From Elusimicrobiota bacterium (GTDB taxonomy: Bacteria; Elusimicrobiota; Elusimicrobia; UBA1565; UBA9628): DNA of 64,000 nt. Positions 54,363-63,965 of the stretch are shown piece by piece. The notes under the pieces were generated by a model. That model saw nothing but the letters and a program-made list of their open reading frames with translations. It was not told where the DNA came from and did not search any database. The position numbers were made by a program, and so were the translations under genes. The stretch covers positions 1 to 64,000 of the forward strand of contig DAIDHS010000011.1 in NCBI GenBank assembly GCA_027451985.1, written 5' to 3'. The first letter of the stretch is position 1. Each line of letters opens with the position of its first letter.

Positions 54363-55324
54363 AGCGGCGCCTGAGCCCGGTTTGGCCGGCGGCGTTTGCC
54401 CTGGCCTGCTCATGCGCCTGCGCGTGGGGGTTCGGCACGTCCCAGAAAGGAACCAGCGGCGCGCAGTTCCTTGAGATTGAGCCGGGCGCGCGCCCTTCGG
54501 GCATGGCGGGCGCTTTTGCGGGCTTGGCCGATGACGTCAACTCGGTCTATTATAATCCCGCGGGCCTTGGAGCCATCAAGAGCGTGCAGGCGGAAGGAAT
54601 GGAAGATGAGTACTTCCAGGGCGCCAACTACGATTTTGGGGCGCTGGCCGTGCCGCTCTTGTCCTGGGACAAGAAATCCTCGGCGCCGAAGAACGAATAC
54701 GGAACGCTGGGCGCGGCGGTCTACAACCTTTCGGTAGGCAGCATCCAGGGCTACAGCGCCAATGAGACTCCAACGGGAAATTTCGCCTCGCAGGACTTCG
54801 CCTACGCGCTCAGCTACGGATACGAAATTCCCCATGCGGGGATTTCCCTGGGCGCGACGGAGAAATACATCACCTCCAATCTCGACGGCTACGGGGCGTC
54901 CAGCTATGCGGCGGACATGGGCGCGCTCTACCGCTGGGGCGATCAATTCTCCGCTGGCGGCGGCGTGAGAAACCTGGGGCCCAAGTACGGTTTCGCCGGA
55001 CAGGGCGACCCCTTGCCCATGGCGTGGTATGCGGGCGCTGCGTGGAGAATTATACCCCAGTGGCTGGTGACCGCGGAGCTCGATCTGCCCAGGGACAACG
55101 GCGCGTCTTACGCCCTGGGGACCGAGTACGCGATGATGTTCACGGAGAACCTCGGGGCCTCTTTGCGCGCGGGTTACGCCAGCCGGAACACGGATGCTGG
55201 CGGGTTTTCAGGCGCGACCTTCGGCGCGGGCTTGAAGTACTCGAACTTCGGCTTCGACTTCGCCTTCGTACCTTTCGGCGATCTGGGCGACACCTACCTT
55301 TACTCCCTCACCGTCGGATTCTAA
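54359..55324 (+). CDS. PorV/PorQ-like outer membrane protein (copy 3)
   Basis: GTSGAQFLEIEPGARPSGMAGAFAGLADDVNSVYYNPAGLGAI; C-term GDLGDTYLYSLTVGF. Confidence 0.9.
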   Translation: MKRRLSPVWPAAFALACSCACAWGFGTSQKGTSGAQFLEIEPGARPSGMAGAFAGLADDVNSVYYNPAGLGAIKSVQAEGMEDEYFQGANYDFGALAVPLLSWDKKSSAPKNEYGTLGAAVYNLSVGSIQGYSANETPTGNFASQDFAYALSYGYEIPHAGISLGATEKYITSNLDGYGASSYAADMGALYRWGDQFSAGGGVRNLGPKYGFAGQGDPLPMAWYAGAAWRIIPQWLVTAELDLPRDNGASYALGTEYAMMFTENLGASLRAGYASRNTDAGGFSGATFGAGLKYSNFGFDFAFVPFGDLGDTYLYSLTVGF

Positions 55325-55366
55325 AAGCGCTCCGGCGGACTCGAATAAGGTAAAATAGCCCGGGGC

Positions 55367-56674
55367 ATGGATAAGTCTTCCGCTTATAAGCGTTACCTCG
55401 AACCTCTCGTTCAAGATGTTTCCAATTTCGTTCTCAACCTAACCACCCACCAGCAGCTCATTTTCTCGGGTGTTTTGGTCGGCGGCATGGCGGGTTTGGC
55501 TGCTTTTTTGTTTGAGGAGCTCACCGATCTGGCCGCGTCGGTCAGCCTGGACCATCTCCAGCACTTGAATTGGATGTGGCGCTCCGCCGGCCTGATTTTT
55601 TTCCCAGCCTTTGGCGCGTTTTTAGCCGCCCGCCTGATTCACTTTCTGTGCCAGGAAGCTCACGGCCACGGCGTTAACGAGGTTTACAAGGCGATTAAAG
55701 AAGAGGACGGACGCATTCGCGGGAGAGTGGCGGTGGTCAAGCTCCTGTCCTCGGCCTTGACCATCGGCTTTGGCGGCAGCGCGGGCCCCGAGGGCCCCGT
55801 CATCCAGATTGGCGCCTCGGTTGGCTCCTGGATCGGGCAAAAGTTCGACGTGTCCACGCACAACTTGAAAATGCTGGCGGCTTCGGGCGCGGCGGCGGGC
55901 TTGGCCGTGTCGTTCGGGGTTCCTTTGGCCGCGGTGTTCTTCACGATGGAAGTGCTCTTGAAGGATTTCGCCAACGAGTCCTTCCCGGCCGTGGTCATCG
56001 CCTCGGTTTCCGGCGTGGTCACGGCCAGCGTCTTCATGACCAATGCGCCGGTTCGTCCGGCGCTCTTTTACTCGTGGCATGGTCCGCTGGACTTAATCAT
56101 GTACGCCCTTTTAGGCTTGGCCTGCGCGCCGTTCGGCGTGCTCTATATGCGCTGTTTGAACTCCGTGGAGCATTTCATGGAGAGCGATCGGCGCATGCCC
56201 GAATGGTTCAAACCCGCGCTGGGCGGCATCATCGTGGGAATCATCGCCTTATTCCTCCCGAGAATCATGGGTACGGGCCGGGACACCATAAACGCCGCTT
56301 TGCAGGGCCAGATGCTGGGCTGGAGAACTGGCGCCTTGACGCTGGGCAAAATCGTTGCTACTTCGGCGACGCTGGGCTCGGGTGGCTCGGGCGGCGCTTT
56401 TACGCCCGCGCTATTCATCGGCGCCACGGCCGGATCCGCCTGGGCGCTGCTGCTGCACTCCTGGCTGGGCGCATCGACCACGCTGGCCGGGGGTTTCGCC
56501 ATCGTGGGGATGGCCGCGGTCGTCACCTCATCCTATCAGGCCCCGGTGACCGCCATCGTGCTCGCGCTTGAGATGTCCCGCGACTACAATATTTTGATGC
56601 CGGTGATGCTGGCCTGCGTGGTCGCTCATCTGACCACCCGCGCGCACAAGGCCACGCCGGTCATCGAACAATAG
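55367..56674 (+). CDS. clcA: ClC-type chloride channel/transporter
   Basis: GFGGSAGPEGPVIQIGASVGSWIGQ; TSATLGSGGSGGAFTPALFIGATAG. Confidence 0.95.
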   Translation: MDKSSAYKRYLEPLVQDVSNFVLNLTTHQQLIFSGVLVGGMAGLAAFLFEELTDLAASVSLDHLQHLNWMWRSAGLIFFPAFGAFLAARLIHFLCQEAHGHGVNEVYKAIKEEDGRIRGRVAVVKLLSSALTIGFGGSAGPEGPVIQIGASVGSWIGQKFDVSTHNLKMLAASGAAAGLAVSFGVPLAAVFFTMEVLLKDFANESFPAVVIASVSGVVTASVFMTNAPVRPALFYSWHGPLDLIMYALLGLACAPFGVLYMRCLNSVEHFMESDRRMPEWFKPALGGIIVGIIALFLPRIMGTGRDTINAALQGQMLGWRTGALTLGKIVATSATLGSGGSGGAFTPALFIGATAGSAWALLLHSWLGASTTLAGGFAIVGMAAVVTSSYQAPVTAIVLALEMSRDYNILMPVMLACVVAHLTTRAHKATPVIEQ

Positions 56675-56686
56675 GCGCGGGCGGCC

Positions 56687-57910
56687 ATGGCGATTTTACG
56701 CATCGCGGCCGTGCTCATTACCCTTACCGCGGTCCTGAGCTACCTCAACTCCCGTTATCTGCGGCTTCCTCCCACTATCGGGATGATGCTCATTTCCCTG
56801 GCCGCGTGTCTTGCGATGATCGTGTCCGTGCATTTCGGCGTGGTTTCCCGGGTGTTGGTCCACGCTTTATTGGATCGCATCAACTTCAAGCAGACTTTTA
56901 CCCAGGGGATGCTCAGCTTCCTGCTGTTCGCCGGAGCCATGCATACGGATGTCGGAGAGCTGCGGATAAACGGCCCTCTCATCGGCGTCCTAGCGACTTT
57001 TGGAGTGGTTATCTCGGCGCTCTTCATCGGCACGACCGTCTACTGGATTTTGGCCGTCTTCGGAGCGCCGTGTCCTTACGCGGCCTGTCTGCTTTTTGGC
57101 GTCGTCATCTCCCCCACCGATCCGGTCGCGGTCCTGGGCATTTTAAAGGACGTCGGCGTGCCGAAAAAGCTGCGCACGGTGGTTTCCGCGGAATCCCTGT
57201 TCAACGACGGCGTCGGCATCGTCGCCTTTTTCGTGCTCTATCCCCTGGTCGCGGGAGGCGATGGTCCGGGCCCGGCGGGCGTCTTTAAGCTCTTTCTGAT
57301 TCACGTCGCGGGGGGCGCGGCTTTGGGCGCGGCCTTGGGATGGGTGGCGTCTTTGATGATTGACTCCATCGATGATGTGCTCACGCAGTCCTTGATCACC
57401 ATTGCTTTGGCCAGCGGCGGCTACGCCTTGGCCGCGGCCCTGGGAACTTCCGGGCCCATCGCCATCGTCGTCGCGGGGCTCTTCGTCTCCGGGCGCTGGC
57501 CGGAAGCTGGCGAGGCCCACCACGTCCTGCCGGTCTTCTGGGATCTGCTTGACTCCGTCTTGAACGCCGTCTTGTTCGTCATGATCGGCATCGAGGTGGC
57601 GGCGGTTTCGCTGCGGCTACTGCCGCTCGTCGTTGGGGCGCTCACCGTGCCCCTGGCGCTCGCGGCGCGCTGGGCCAGCGTCGAGGCGTCCGCCGCGTTT
57701 TCCTTGTCCCGGCACCGCCTCCGAGACGGCGTGCGCGACATTCTCGTTTGGGGCGGGCTGCGCGGCGGCGTGGCCGTAGCCCTGGCCCTGTCTTTGCCGG
57801 AGAGCCCGCAGAAGGACCTGTGGGTCACGGCGACTTACGTCGTCGTTGCTTTTTCCATCCTCGTGCAGGGAACCACCATCGGCCCCCTGGCCCGGCGCCG
57901 GGCCCTTTAG
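56687..57910 (+). CDS. NhaP-type Na+/H+ antiporter
   Basis: FGVVISPTDPVAVLGILKDVGVPKKLRTVVSAESLFNDGVGIVAFFVLYPL. Confidence 0.94.
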   Translation: MAILRIAAVLITLTAVLSYLNSRYLRLPPTIGMMLISLAACLAMIVSVHFGVVSRVLVHALLDRINFKQTFTQGMLSFLLFAGAMHTDVGELRINGPLIGVLATFGVVISALFIGTTVYWILAVFGAPCPYAACLLFGVVISPTDPVAVLGILKDVGVPKKLRTVVSAESLFNDGVGIVAFFVLYPLVAGGDGPGPAGVFKLFLIHVAGGAALGAALGWVASLMIDSIDDVLTQSLITIALASGGYALAAALGTSGPIAIVVAGLFVSGRWPEAGEAHHVLPVFWDLLDSVLNAVLFVMIGIEVAAVSLRLLPLVVGALTVPLALAARWASVEASAAFSLSRHRLRDGVRDILVWGGLRGGVAVALALSLPESPQKDLWVTATYVVVAFSILVQGTTIGPLARRRAL

Positions 57911-59019
57911 CTCAAAGTCGTCCGGAAGCGCCTAAAGCTGGCCGCGGCGCTGACGGCCGCCAAAATCAGAAGGACGCCGATGTGCCAGGCGGAGGCTTGC
58001 AGGCCCCCGCCCTTGAGCATGATGTTGCGCAGCAGGCTCAGATAGTGGGCCAGCGGATCGATGAAGGAGAGCCACTGCACCGCGGCCGGCATGTTCTCAA
58101 TGGGGAAGATGAGCCCCGAGAACATGATGGCCGGGAACATGAAGAGAAAGCTCGCCATGCTGGCCTGCTGCTGGTTCTGGCAGTAGGTGGAGATGAGCGT
58201 TCCCATCGCCACCGTGGTGCAGACGAAGGCCACGGTGGCGGCGATGAGGGCAAGGATAGAGCCGCGCAAAGGCACGTGGAAGACGAGCATGGCAATCGCC
58301 AGCAGGAGAGGCAGGTTGGTCATGCCGATGAGCACGTAGGGCAGGGTCTTGCCGAAAATGACCTCGGACTTGGAGACGGGAGCGGAGATGAGCATCTCGA
58401 AAGTGCCCATCTCCTTTTCGCGCACGATGCCGATGTTTGCCAGGATGAGCGTCGTGAGCACCATGAGCATGGTCATGACGCCCGGCACCATGAAGATGGC
58501 GGTGTCGAGCGAAGGGTTGAAGAGCACGCGGACGTCGAACTTGATGGGCGGCGGCCGCGGCGTGAGGCCCAAGTCGTCGGCCAGCGTCTGGGCGACGATG
58601 GCCTTCATGTAGCTTTCCACGGATTGGGCCTGGGTCACGTTCGTGGCGTTGACCAAGATCTGCAGCTGCGCATCCCCGCGCCCGAGCGCGCGGGTGAATC
58701 CCCCTTCCGGCGGCACCAGCACCGCGTCCGCATCGCCGGAGCGCACGAGTTCGAAGGGATCCTGGGCCGTTTCTCCCGAGGCGCGGGCGGGAATGAACCA
58801 CCCCCCGCCGATGGCGTGCTCGTAGATGTCCCGCACCAGGTAGTCGTTCGCGCCGAAAAACGCCGCCAAGCGGATGTTCTTGACCTCGTTGGAAATGGCC
58901 ACGCCGAAGAGGGTCATCTCCACGATGGGCGCGGCGAAGAGGATGTACTTCATGCGCGGATCGCGCAGGGCCTGGATGAGCTCCTTTTTGATGAAGCCCA
59001 GAAGCGTCTTGTTCATCAT
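57907..59019 (-). CDS. ABC-2 type transporter permease (YbhR-like)
   Basis: MMNKTLLGFIKKELIQALRDPRMKYILFAAPIVEMTLFGVAISNEVKNIRLA; VREKEMGTFEMLISAPVSKSEVIFGKTLPYVLIG; start trimmed. Confidence 0.9.
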   Translation of the reverse strand: MMNKTLLGFIKKELIQALRDPRMKYILFAAPIVEMTLFGVAISNEVKNIRLAAFFGANDYLVRDIYEHAIGGGWFIPARASGETAQDPFELVRSGDADAVLVPPEGGFTRALGRGDAQLQILVNATNVTQAQSVESYMKAIVAQTLADDLGLTPRPPPIKFDVRVLFNPSLDTAIFMVPGVMTMLMVLTTLILANIGIVREKEMGTFEMLISAPVSKSEVIFGKTLPYVLIGMTNLPLLLAIAMLVFHVPLRGSILALIAATVAFVCTTVAMGTLISTYCQNQQQASMASFLFMFPAIMFSGLIFPIENMPAAVQWLSFIDPLAHYLSLLRNIMLKGGGLQASAWHIGVLLILAAVSAAASFRRFRTTLS

Positions 59020-60128
59020 TCGAGCGTCCTCTTGAACTTGTGCGCGGCCAAGGCCGTCATCGCGAGGCAGGAGAGGCTTAAGGCCGCGAAAGGCACGGCG
59101 AGCTCTAGAAACGACGAGCCTTCCAGGAAGCAATGGCGCGAGATGACCATGAACCAGCGGGCCGGCAGCAGCATGGTGAAGTACCAGAAGAACTTCGGCA
59201 TGCTGGCGATGGGAAAGACGAAGCCGGAGAGGATGACCGAGGGCATCATGCCGGTCAGCATGGAGAGCTGCATGGCCAGGGTCTGCTGTTTGGAGGCGAT
59301 GGAGATAAAGAGGCCCTGGGCCAGGTAGGTCAATAAAAAAATAAGGCAGCCCAAGCCGAAAACCCAAAGGTGCCCGCGGAAGGGCACGCCGAAAGCCGCG
59401 CGCGCGATGATGTAAACGAAGACCACGGCCAGCGCGCCCAAGGAGGCGTAGGGCAGGGCCTTGCCCACGATGATCTCGATAGGCTCCACCGGCGTCGAGA
59501 GCAGGAGCTCCATTGAGCCGTTTTCCCACTCCCGCGCCACGGTCATGGCTGTGAGGAAAATCGACAAAATGGCCATAATGACGACCACCACGCCCGGGAT
59601 GATGAACCAGCGGCTGTTGAGTTCCGGGTTGAACAAAAAGCGCGTGCGTAGGTCGTAGGGCGGCCGCATATCCGCGCCGGCGATGCGCTCGGAGGCCAAG
59701 GTTTGGATGGTGTTGACGTACTGGGAAACCGGGACGACCGTCGAGTTGTCCGCGCCGTCCAAGAGAACCTGCGCCTCGGCGGTCCGGCCGCTCCAGAGAT
59801 TCTTCTCGAACTGCGGCGGGATGATGAGGGCCGCGCGGGCGCGCTCGGCCACCAAGTCGTCAAGGGCCTGGCCGGGCGAGAAGTCCCGCCGCACGCGGAA
59901 ATAGCCGGAGCTGGAGAACGTGTCGATGAGCCGGCGGGAAGCCTGGGTCTGATCCGAGTCGCTGACCGCCAGTTTGACATTTTTGACGTTGAAGTCGATG
60001 GCGACGCCATAAATGACGACCATCACCAGGGGCATCACCAGCGCCAGGCTCATGGTGAACGGATCGCGCCGGATGTGGAACCACTCCTTGCGCGCCATGG
60101 CCGCGGCCCGCGACCAGACGAAGTTCAT
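59016..60128 (-). CDS. ABC-2 type transporter permease (YbhS-like)
   Basis: MARKEWFHIRRDPFTMSLALVMPLVMVVIYGVAIDFNVKNVKLAVSD; WENGSMELLLSTPVEPIEIIVGKALPY. Confidence 0.92.
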   Translation of the reverse strand: MNFVWSRAAAMARKEWFHIRRDPFTMSLALVMPLVMVVIYGVAIDFNVKNVKLAVSDSDQTQASRRLIDTFSSSGYFRVRRDFSPGQALDDLVAERARAALIIPPQFEKNLWSGRTAEAQVLLDGADNSTVVPVSQYVNTIQTLASERIAGADMRPPYDLRTRFLFNPELNSRWFIIPGVVVVIMAILSIFLTAMTVAREWENGSMELLLSTPVEPIEIIVGKALPYASLGALAVVFVYIIARAAFGVPFRGHLWVFGLGCLIFLLTYLAQGLFISIASKQQTLAMQLSMLTGMMPSVILSGFVFPIASMPKFFWYFTMLLPARWFMVISRHCFLEGSSFLELAVPFAALSLSCLAMTALAAHKFKRTLE

Positions 60129-61048
60129 GGCCGGTCCTCCACCATGCGGATGAAGACGTCCTCCAGGCTCGGCGCGATGGTCCGAATGCGGAAAGTCTTT
60201 TCCAGCTCGGGCCGCCAGTGCCGCCAGGCTTCGGCGTTTGCCGCCGCGGCGTGGAACCGGTGGCCGTAGGGCTCAAAGAAGGCGAAAGCCTCGTGGTTTT
60301 GAAACGCTGTCATCCGGGAGAAGCTCAACTCCTCGATGGGCTCGAACTCGAAGACCTGCTCCGGGAAAGCCGCGGCCTTGAGCCCGGCCGGGCTGTCCAT
60401 GGCGACCAGCTTGCCCTCGCGCATGAGCGCGATGCGGCCGCACTGTTCGGCTTCGTCCATGTAGTGCGTCGTCACGAAGACCGTCTTGCCGCTTTCGGCC
60501 ACCCGGCGGATAAGCGCCCAGAAGCGCTCGCGCCCGGCCGGAGTGACTCCGGCGGTCGGCTCGTCCAGGAAGACGACCTCCGGGTCGTGGAGCAGGGCCG
60601 CGGCCAGGGAGACCTGCTGCTTGGTGCCGCCGGAGAGCTCATGGACGAAGGCGCCGAGGCCTTTTTTGAAGGAGATGAGTTCCAGAATCTCTTGCCGGCG
60701 CTTGGCGTAGTACGCCGCATCGAGCTTGCGCAGGCTCGCGATGAAGTCGAGATTTTCCTTGACCGTCAAATCGTTGTAGAGGGTGAACTTCTGCGACATG
60801 TAGCCGACCTTGGCCTTGATGGCGTTTTCCCCGTCTTCGTAGCCGGTTCCGGCCACGCGGACGCGGCCCTCGGTGGGCGGCAGCACGCCGCAAAGGACGC
60901 GGATGGTCGTGGTCTTGCCCGCGCCGTTGGCTCCCAGAAAGCCGAAGATTTCGCCGCGGCCCACCGTGAAGGTGACGCGGTCGACCGCGGTGAAATCGCC
61001 GTAGCGCACGACCAAATCGCGCGCCTCGACCACCGTCTCGTCGTTCAT
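60125..61048 (-). CDS. ABC transporter ATPase (YbhF second-half-like)
   Basis: FGFLGANGAGKTTTIRVLCG; LSGGTKQQVSLAAALLHDPEVVFLDEPTAGV. Confidence 0.95.
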   Translation of the reverse strand: MNDETVVEARDLVVRYGDFTAVDRVTFTVGRGEIFGFLGANGAGKTTTIRVLCGVLPPTEGRVRVAGTGYEDGENAIKAKVGYMSQKFTLYNDLTVKENLDFIASLRKLDAAYYAKRRQEILELISFKKGLGAFVHELSGGTKQQVSLAAALLHDPEVVFLDEPTAGVTPAGRERFWALIRRVAESGKTVFVTTHYMDEAEQCGRIALMREGKLVAMDSPAGLKAAAFPEQVFEFEPIEELSFSRMTAFQNHEAFAFFEPYGHRFHAAAANAEAWRHWRPELEKTFRIRTIAPSLEDVFIRMVEDRP

Positions 61049-61782
61049 GGGCCCCCTAAGGCCGCGCGGCGCAGGAACAATTCGTCGAAGCTGCGCGCTT
61101 TTTGCTCCTGAAGAAGAGTCCTGGGCTCGCCCGAGGCCAGCAACAGCCCGGCTTCGAAGAGATGAACCTTGGAGCAGCGCTCGGCCTCGTCCATGTAGGC
61201 GGTCGTGGCCAGGATGAGGATGTGCTCGTCCAACAGGCGGTAGAGCAGGGTCCAGAGCTCCCTCCGGCTGATCGGGTCGACTCCCGTGGTGGGCTCGTCC
61301 AAGATCATGACCCGCGGGGAGCGCAGCAAGGCGCAGATGAGCCCGAGCTTCTTGTACATCCCCCCCGAGAGCTGTCCGGCCGGACGGCGGACGAACTCGG
61401 CGAGCCTGGCGACTTCAAGCAGTTCCTCCCGCTTGCGCTTGTAGTCTGGGGGCGCGATGCCGTAGAGGTCGCGGAAGAATTCCAGGTGCTCGTCCACGGA
61501 AAGATCGGGATACAGGCTCTGGGTCTGCGGCATGTAGGAGATTTTGGGGCGCAGATCCGCGAAGGAAATGTCCCGCCCGCCTTCGCGGTACGAAATGGAA
61601 CCTTCGTCCGGACGCATCAGGCCCAGCACGATGCGCAGCAAGGTCGTCTTGCCCGATCCCTCGGGGCCGATGATGCCGTGCATCCGTCCCGCCTCGAACT
61701 CGGCGGAGACGCCGTGCAGGGCCTGGAATGCGCGGAAGGACTTTTTGACGCCGGCGACCGAAATGGAGATGGGTTCGCTCAT
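61045..61782 (-). CDS. ABC transporter ATPase (YbhF first-half-like)
   Basis: HGIIGPEGSGKTTLLRIVLGL; LSGGMYKKLGLICALLRSPRVMILDEPTTGVDPISRREL. Confidence 0.95.
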   Translation of the reverse strand: MSEPISISVAGVKKSFRAFQALHGVSAEFEAGRMHGIIGPEGSGKTTLLRIVLGLMRPDEGSISYREGGRDISFADLRPKISYMPQTQSLYPDLSVDEHLEFFRDLYGIAPPDYKRKREELLEVARLAEFVRRPAGQLSGGMYKKLGLICALLRSPRVMILDEPTTGVDPISRRELWTLLYRLLDEHILILATTAYMDEAERCSKVHLFEAGLLLASGEPRTLLQEQKARSFDELFLRRAALGGP

Positions 61783-62513
61783 TGGGGAAGCGCGACCTCG
61801 ATGGTCATGCCGGGCTTGAGAATTTCCCGGTCGTTGGAGCCCAAGAAGCTCACTTTCACGCCGAAGACCAGGCGCTCGCGCTCGGCCCGGGTCTGGACGT
61901 TCTTGGGCGTGAATTCCGCCTCGTCGTTGATTTTGAGGATGTGCCCTTCAAAGGGCCGCATGCCCATTTCCGGAAGATAGCCGATGAGCCTTTCTCCCGG
62001 GTGCAGGCTCGCCACCAGGGGCTGGGGCACGTAGATGTAGGCCCAGATGTCCTTGATGTTCGCCAGAGTCAGGAGCTTGGTGCCGGGTCCGACGAGCTCC
62101 CCGGGCTCGTGGTAGCGGCTTAAAACCGTCCCGTTGATGGGCGAACGGATGGCGCACCAGCTCAGATGCACGTCCGAATCCTCCTTGCGGTTGCGGATTT
62201 GGTCCATGGTGTCCGGCGAGATGGTCCCGTTCTTGAAGAGCCTAAGGCCGCGCCGATAGTTGATGTCCGCCAGATCCGCCGCCACTTTGACGTCGTCGCA
62301 GAGCAGGCGCACGACCACCTCGCCCTGGGTCACCCGGTCGCCTTCCTGCGGCACGACCTCCGCGATGGGCGAGGACAGCCGGGACGAGAGGTCGACGTTG
62401 GTGGCCTCCAAGGTGCCGGCGTAGAGAAAGGGCGAGCGAAAAAAGACGAGCTTCACGGCGACGCCGAGAACGGCGGCCGCGGCCGCGGCGGCGATTAAAA
62501 TCTTCTTGTTCAT
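61779..62513 (-). CDS. HlyD-family periplasmic adaptor (YbhG-like)
   Basis: TLEATNVDLSSRLSSPIAEVVPQEGDRVTQGEVVVRL; IRSPINGTVLSRYHEPGELVGPGTKLLTLANI. Confidence 0.92.
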   Translation of the reverse strand: MNKKILIAAAAAAAVLGVAVKLVFFRSPFLYAGTLEATNVDLSSRLSSPIAEVVPQEGDRVTQGEVVVRLLCDDVKVAADLADINYRRGLRLFKNGTISPDTMDQIRNRKEDSDVHLSWCAIRSPINGTVLSRYHEPGELVGPGTKLLTLANIKDIWAYIYVPQPLVASLHPGERLIGYLPEMGMRPFEGHILKINDEAEFTPKNVQTRAERERLVFGVKVSFLGSNDREILKPGMTIEVALPQ

Positions 62514-63895
62514 GGGGTCTCCTTGGCGGACGAAAGGCTCGCCAGCGTGGCGAGCTGGATGAGCTCCTGGGTCTTGGTCTGGGCGGATCCGATTTGGGCC
62601 TGCAGGGCGTTTAAGTCCGCGGTCTCGACGTCGAGGATGGTCGATCCGCCGCTTTTATAAGACGAGTAGCGCAGCTCGGCGATTTGCGAAGTGTCCTTGA
62701 CCGACTCGCGGTCGAGCGTCTCGATGTCGCTGAGCGCGGCGTACTCGTCCTTGGCCTTGCGCCAGTCGCGCGCCAAATCGTCGTAAGCCGCCGCTTCCTG
62801 GGCCAGGCTCGCCGCGGCCAAGTCCTTCTGCGCCGCCGCCAGGCGCCGGGTGCGCCCGAACTCGAAGAGCGGGACGCTGGCGCTGACGCCGGCCGTATTC
62901 TGCCAGACGCTTTCCAGGAGCGGCATGTTCGGGTACATGTAGTCGGACTTGTAGAGGAGAGCAAAGCGCGGCCAGAGCTGGTCTGAAAGACTGCGGGACG
63001 CCAGCGTCTGCGCCCGGGCCTGGCGGGCATAGACCGCAAGCCCGGGATAAGCTTCGTCCATGGGAGCCTCGGCCGCGAGCTTGAAGGCGGCTTCCACGGA
63101 CCCGAGCGGCTCCAAATTGACGACGAGCGTCGGCGGGCTGATCTCCGGCGGAGAGGAATTCGCGATGCGTGCGTCCAAGGGAGCGGAGGCGTCGAGCTCC
63201 TGATTGCGCCCGGTTTGGGCGAAGAGCGTGCGCAAGGCCGCGGAGGCCTGGACTTGGGCGGCCCGGAAGTCGCGCAGGCGCTCGACGACCTGTTCCTGGG
63301 CCGTCAGCGAGTCGATGCGGCTGGCCGCGCCCGCGCGGAAGCGGCTTTCGATGTCCTGGTCCTGGGCCTGGGCCAGCTTGAGGGAATCGGCGAGCGAGCG
63401 CTCCTGCTCGAGCGCCAACTGGACCTGGAAATAGTCGAGGCGCGTCATGAGCAGCACTTGTCTGCGCACGAGGTCGCGCTGGGCTTCCTGGGACGAAGCC
63501 AGCGCTTTTTGGCTGCGCCAGGCGTTTAAGAGCGTGCCTTGATCCCAGAGCGTATAGGAAACCGTCGGACCGACCGAATAGCTGTCGTGGGAGCCGAACT
63601 GGAAGGACGAAAGTCCGGGGGCCAAAGACAATCTGGGCACGATGGTTTGGTATTGATAAGCGGCTTGAAGGGATATCTGTGGCACGAGAAGGGCGAACTG
63701 GGCGTCGACTTGGGCCGTGGCTGCGGCCAGGCCGCTTTGGGCGGCCTTCAGGGCGGGCGAATGGCTTAAGGCTTCGCTCTCGGCTTGGGCCAGCGTGAGG
63801 GAGAGCTCCGGCGGGGCGGCCGCGGCGGCTGAGGGCGCGGCAATAAAAAAAATTGCGGCAAAAATTAAAGTGCGCGCGTCTGATTCCTTCGCCAT
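62510..63895 (-). CDS. TolC-family outer membrane efflux protein
   Basis: LTLAQAESEALSHSPALKAAQSGLAAATAQVDAQFALLVPQISLQAAY; two-repeat OEP layout. Confidence 0.92.
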   Translation of the reverse strand: MAKESDARTLIFAAIFFIAAPSAAAAAPPELSLTLAQAESEALSHSPALKAAQSGLAAATAQVDAQFALLVPQISLQAAYQYQTIVPRLSLAPGLSSFQFGSHDSYSVGPTVSYTLWDQGTLLNAWRSQKALASSQEAQRDLVRRQVLLMTRLDYFQVQLALEQERSLADSLKLAQAQDQDIESRFRAGAASRIDSLTAQEQVVERLRDFRAAQVQASAALRTLFAQTGRNQELDASAPLDARIANSSPPEISPPTLVVNLEPLGSVEAAFKLAAEAPMDEAYPGLAVYARQARAQTLASRSLSDQLWPRFALLYKSDYMYPNMPLLESVWQNTAGVSASVPLFEFGRTRRLAAAQKDLAAASLAQEAAAYDDLARDWRKAKDEYAALSDIETLDRESVKDTSQIAELRYSSYKSGGSTILDVETADLNALQAQIGSAQTKTQELIQLATLASLSSAKETP

Positions 63896-63965
63896 GAGCG
63901 TTCTGGATGCGTAAAATAACTAATAGCAACGCTCCGGCCAAACGCGAGGCGAATCGGGGCGGCTT

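Noticed and set aside
57748-59328. 526-aa plus-strand ORF overlapping ABC permease genes
   Set aside because: His/Glu/Gly/Arg-rich low-complexity translation typical of a shadow frame; the minus strand encodes recognisable ABC-2 permeases.
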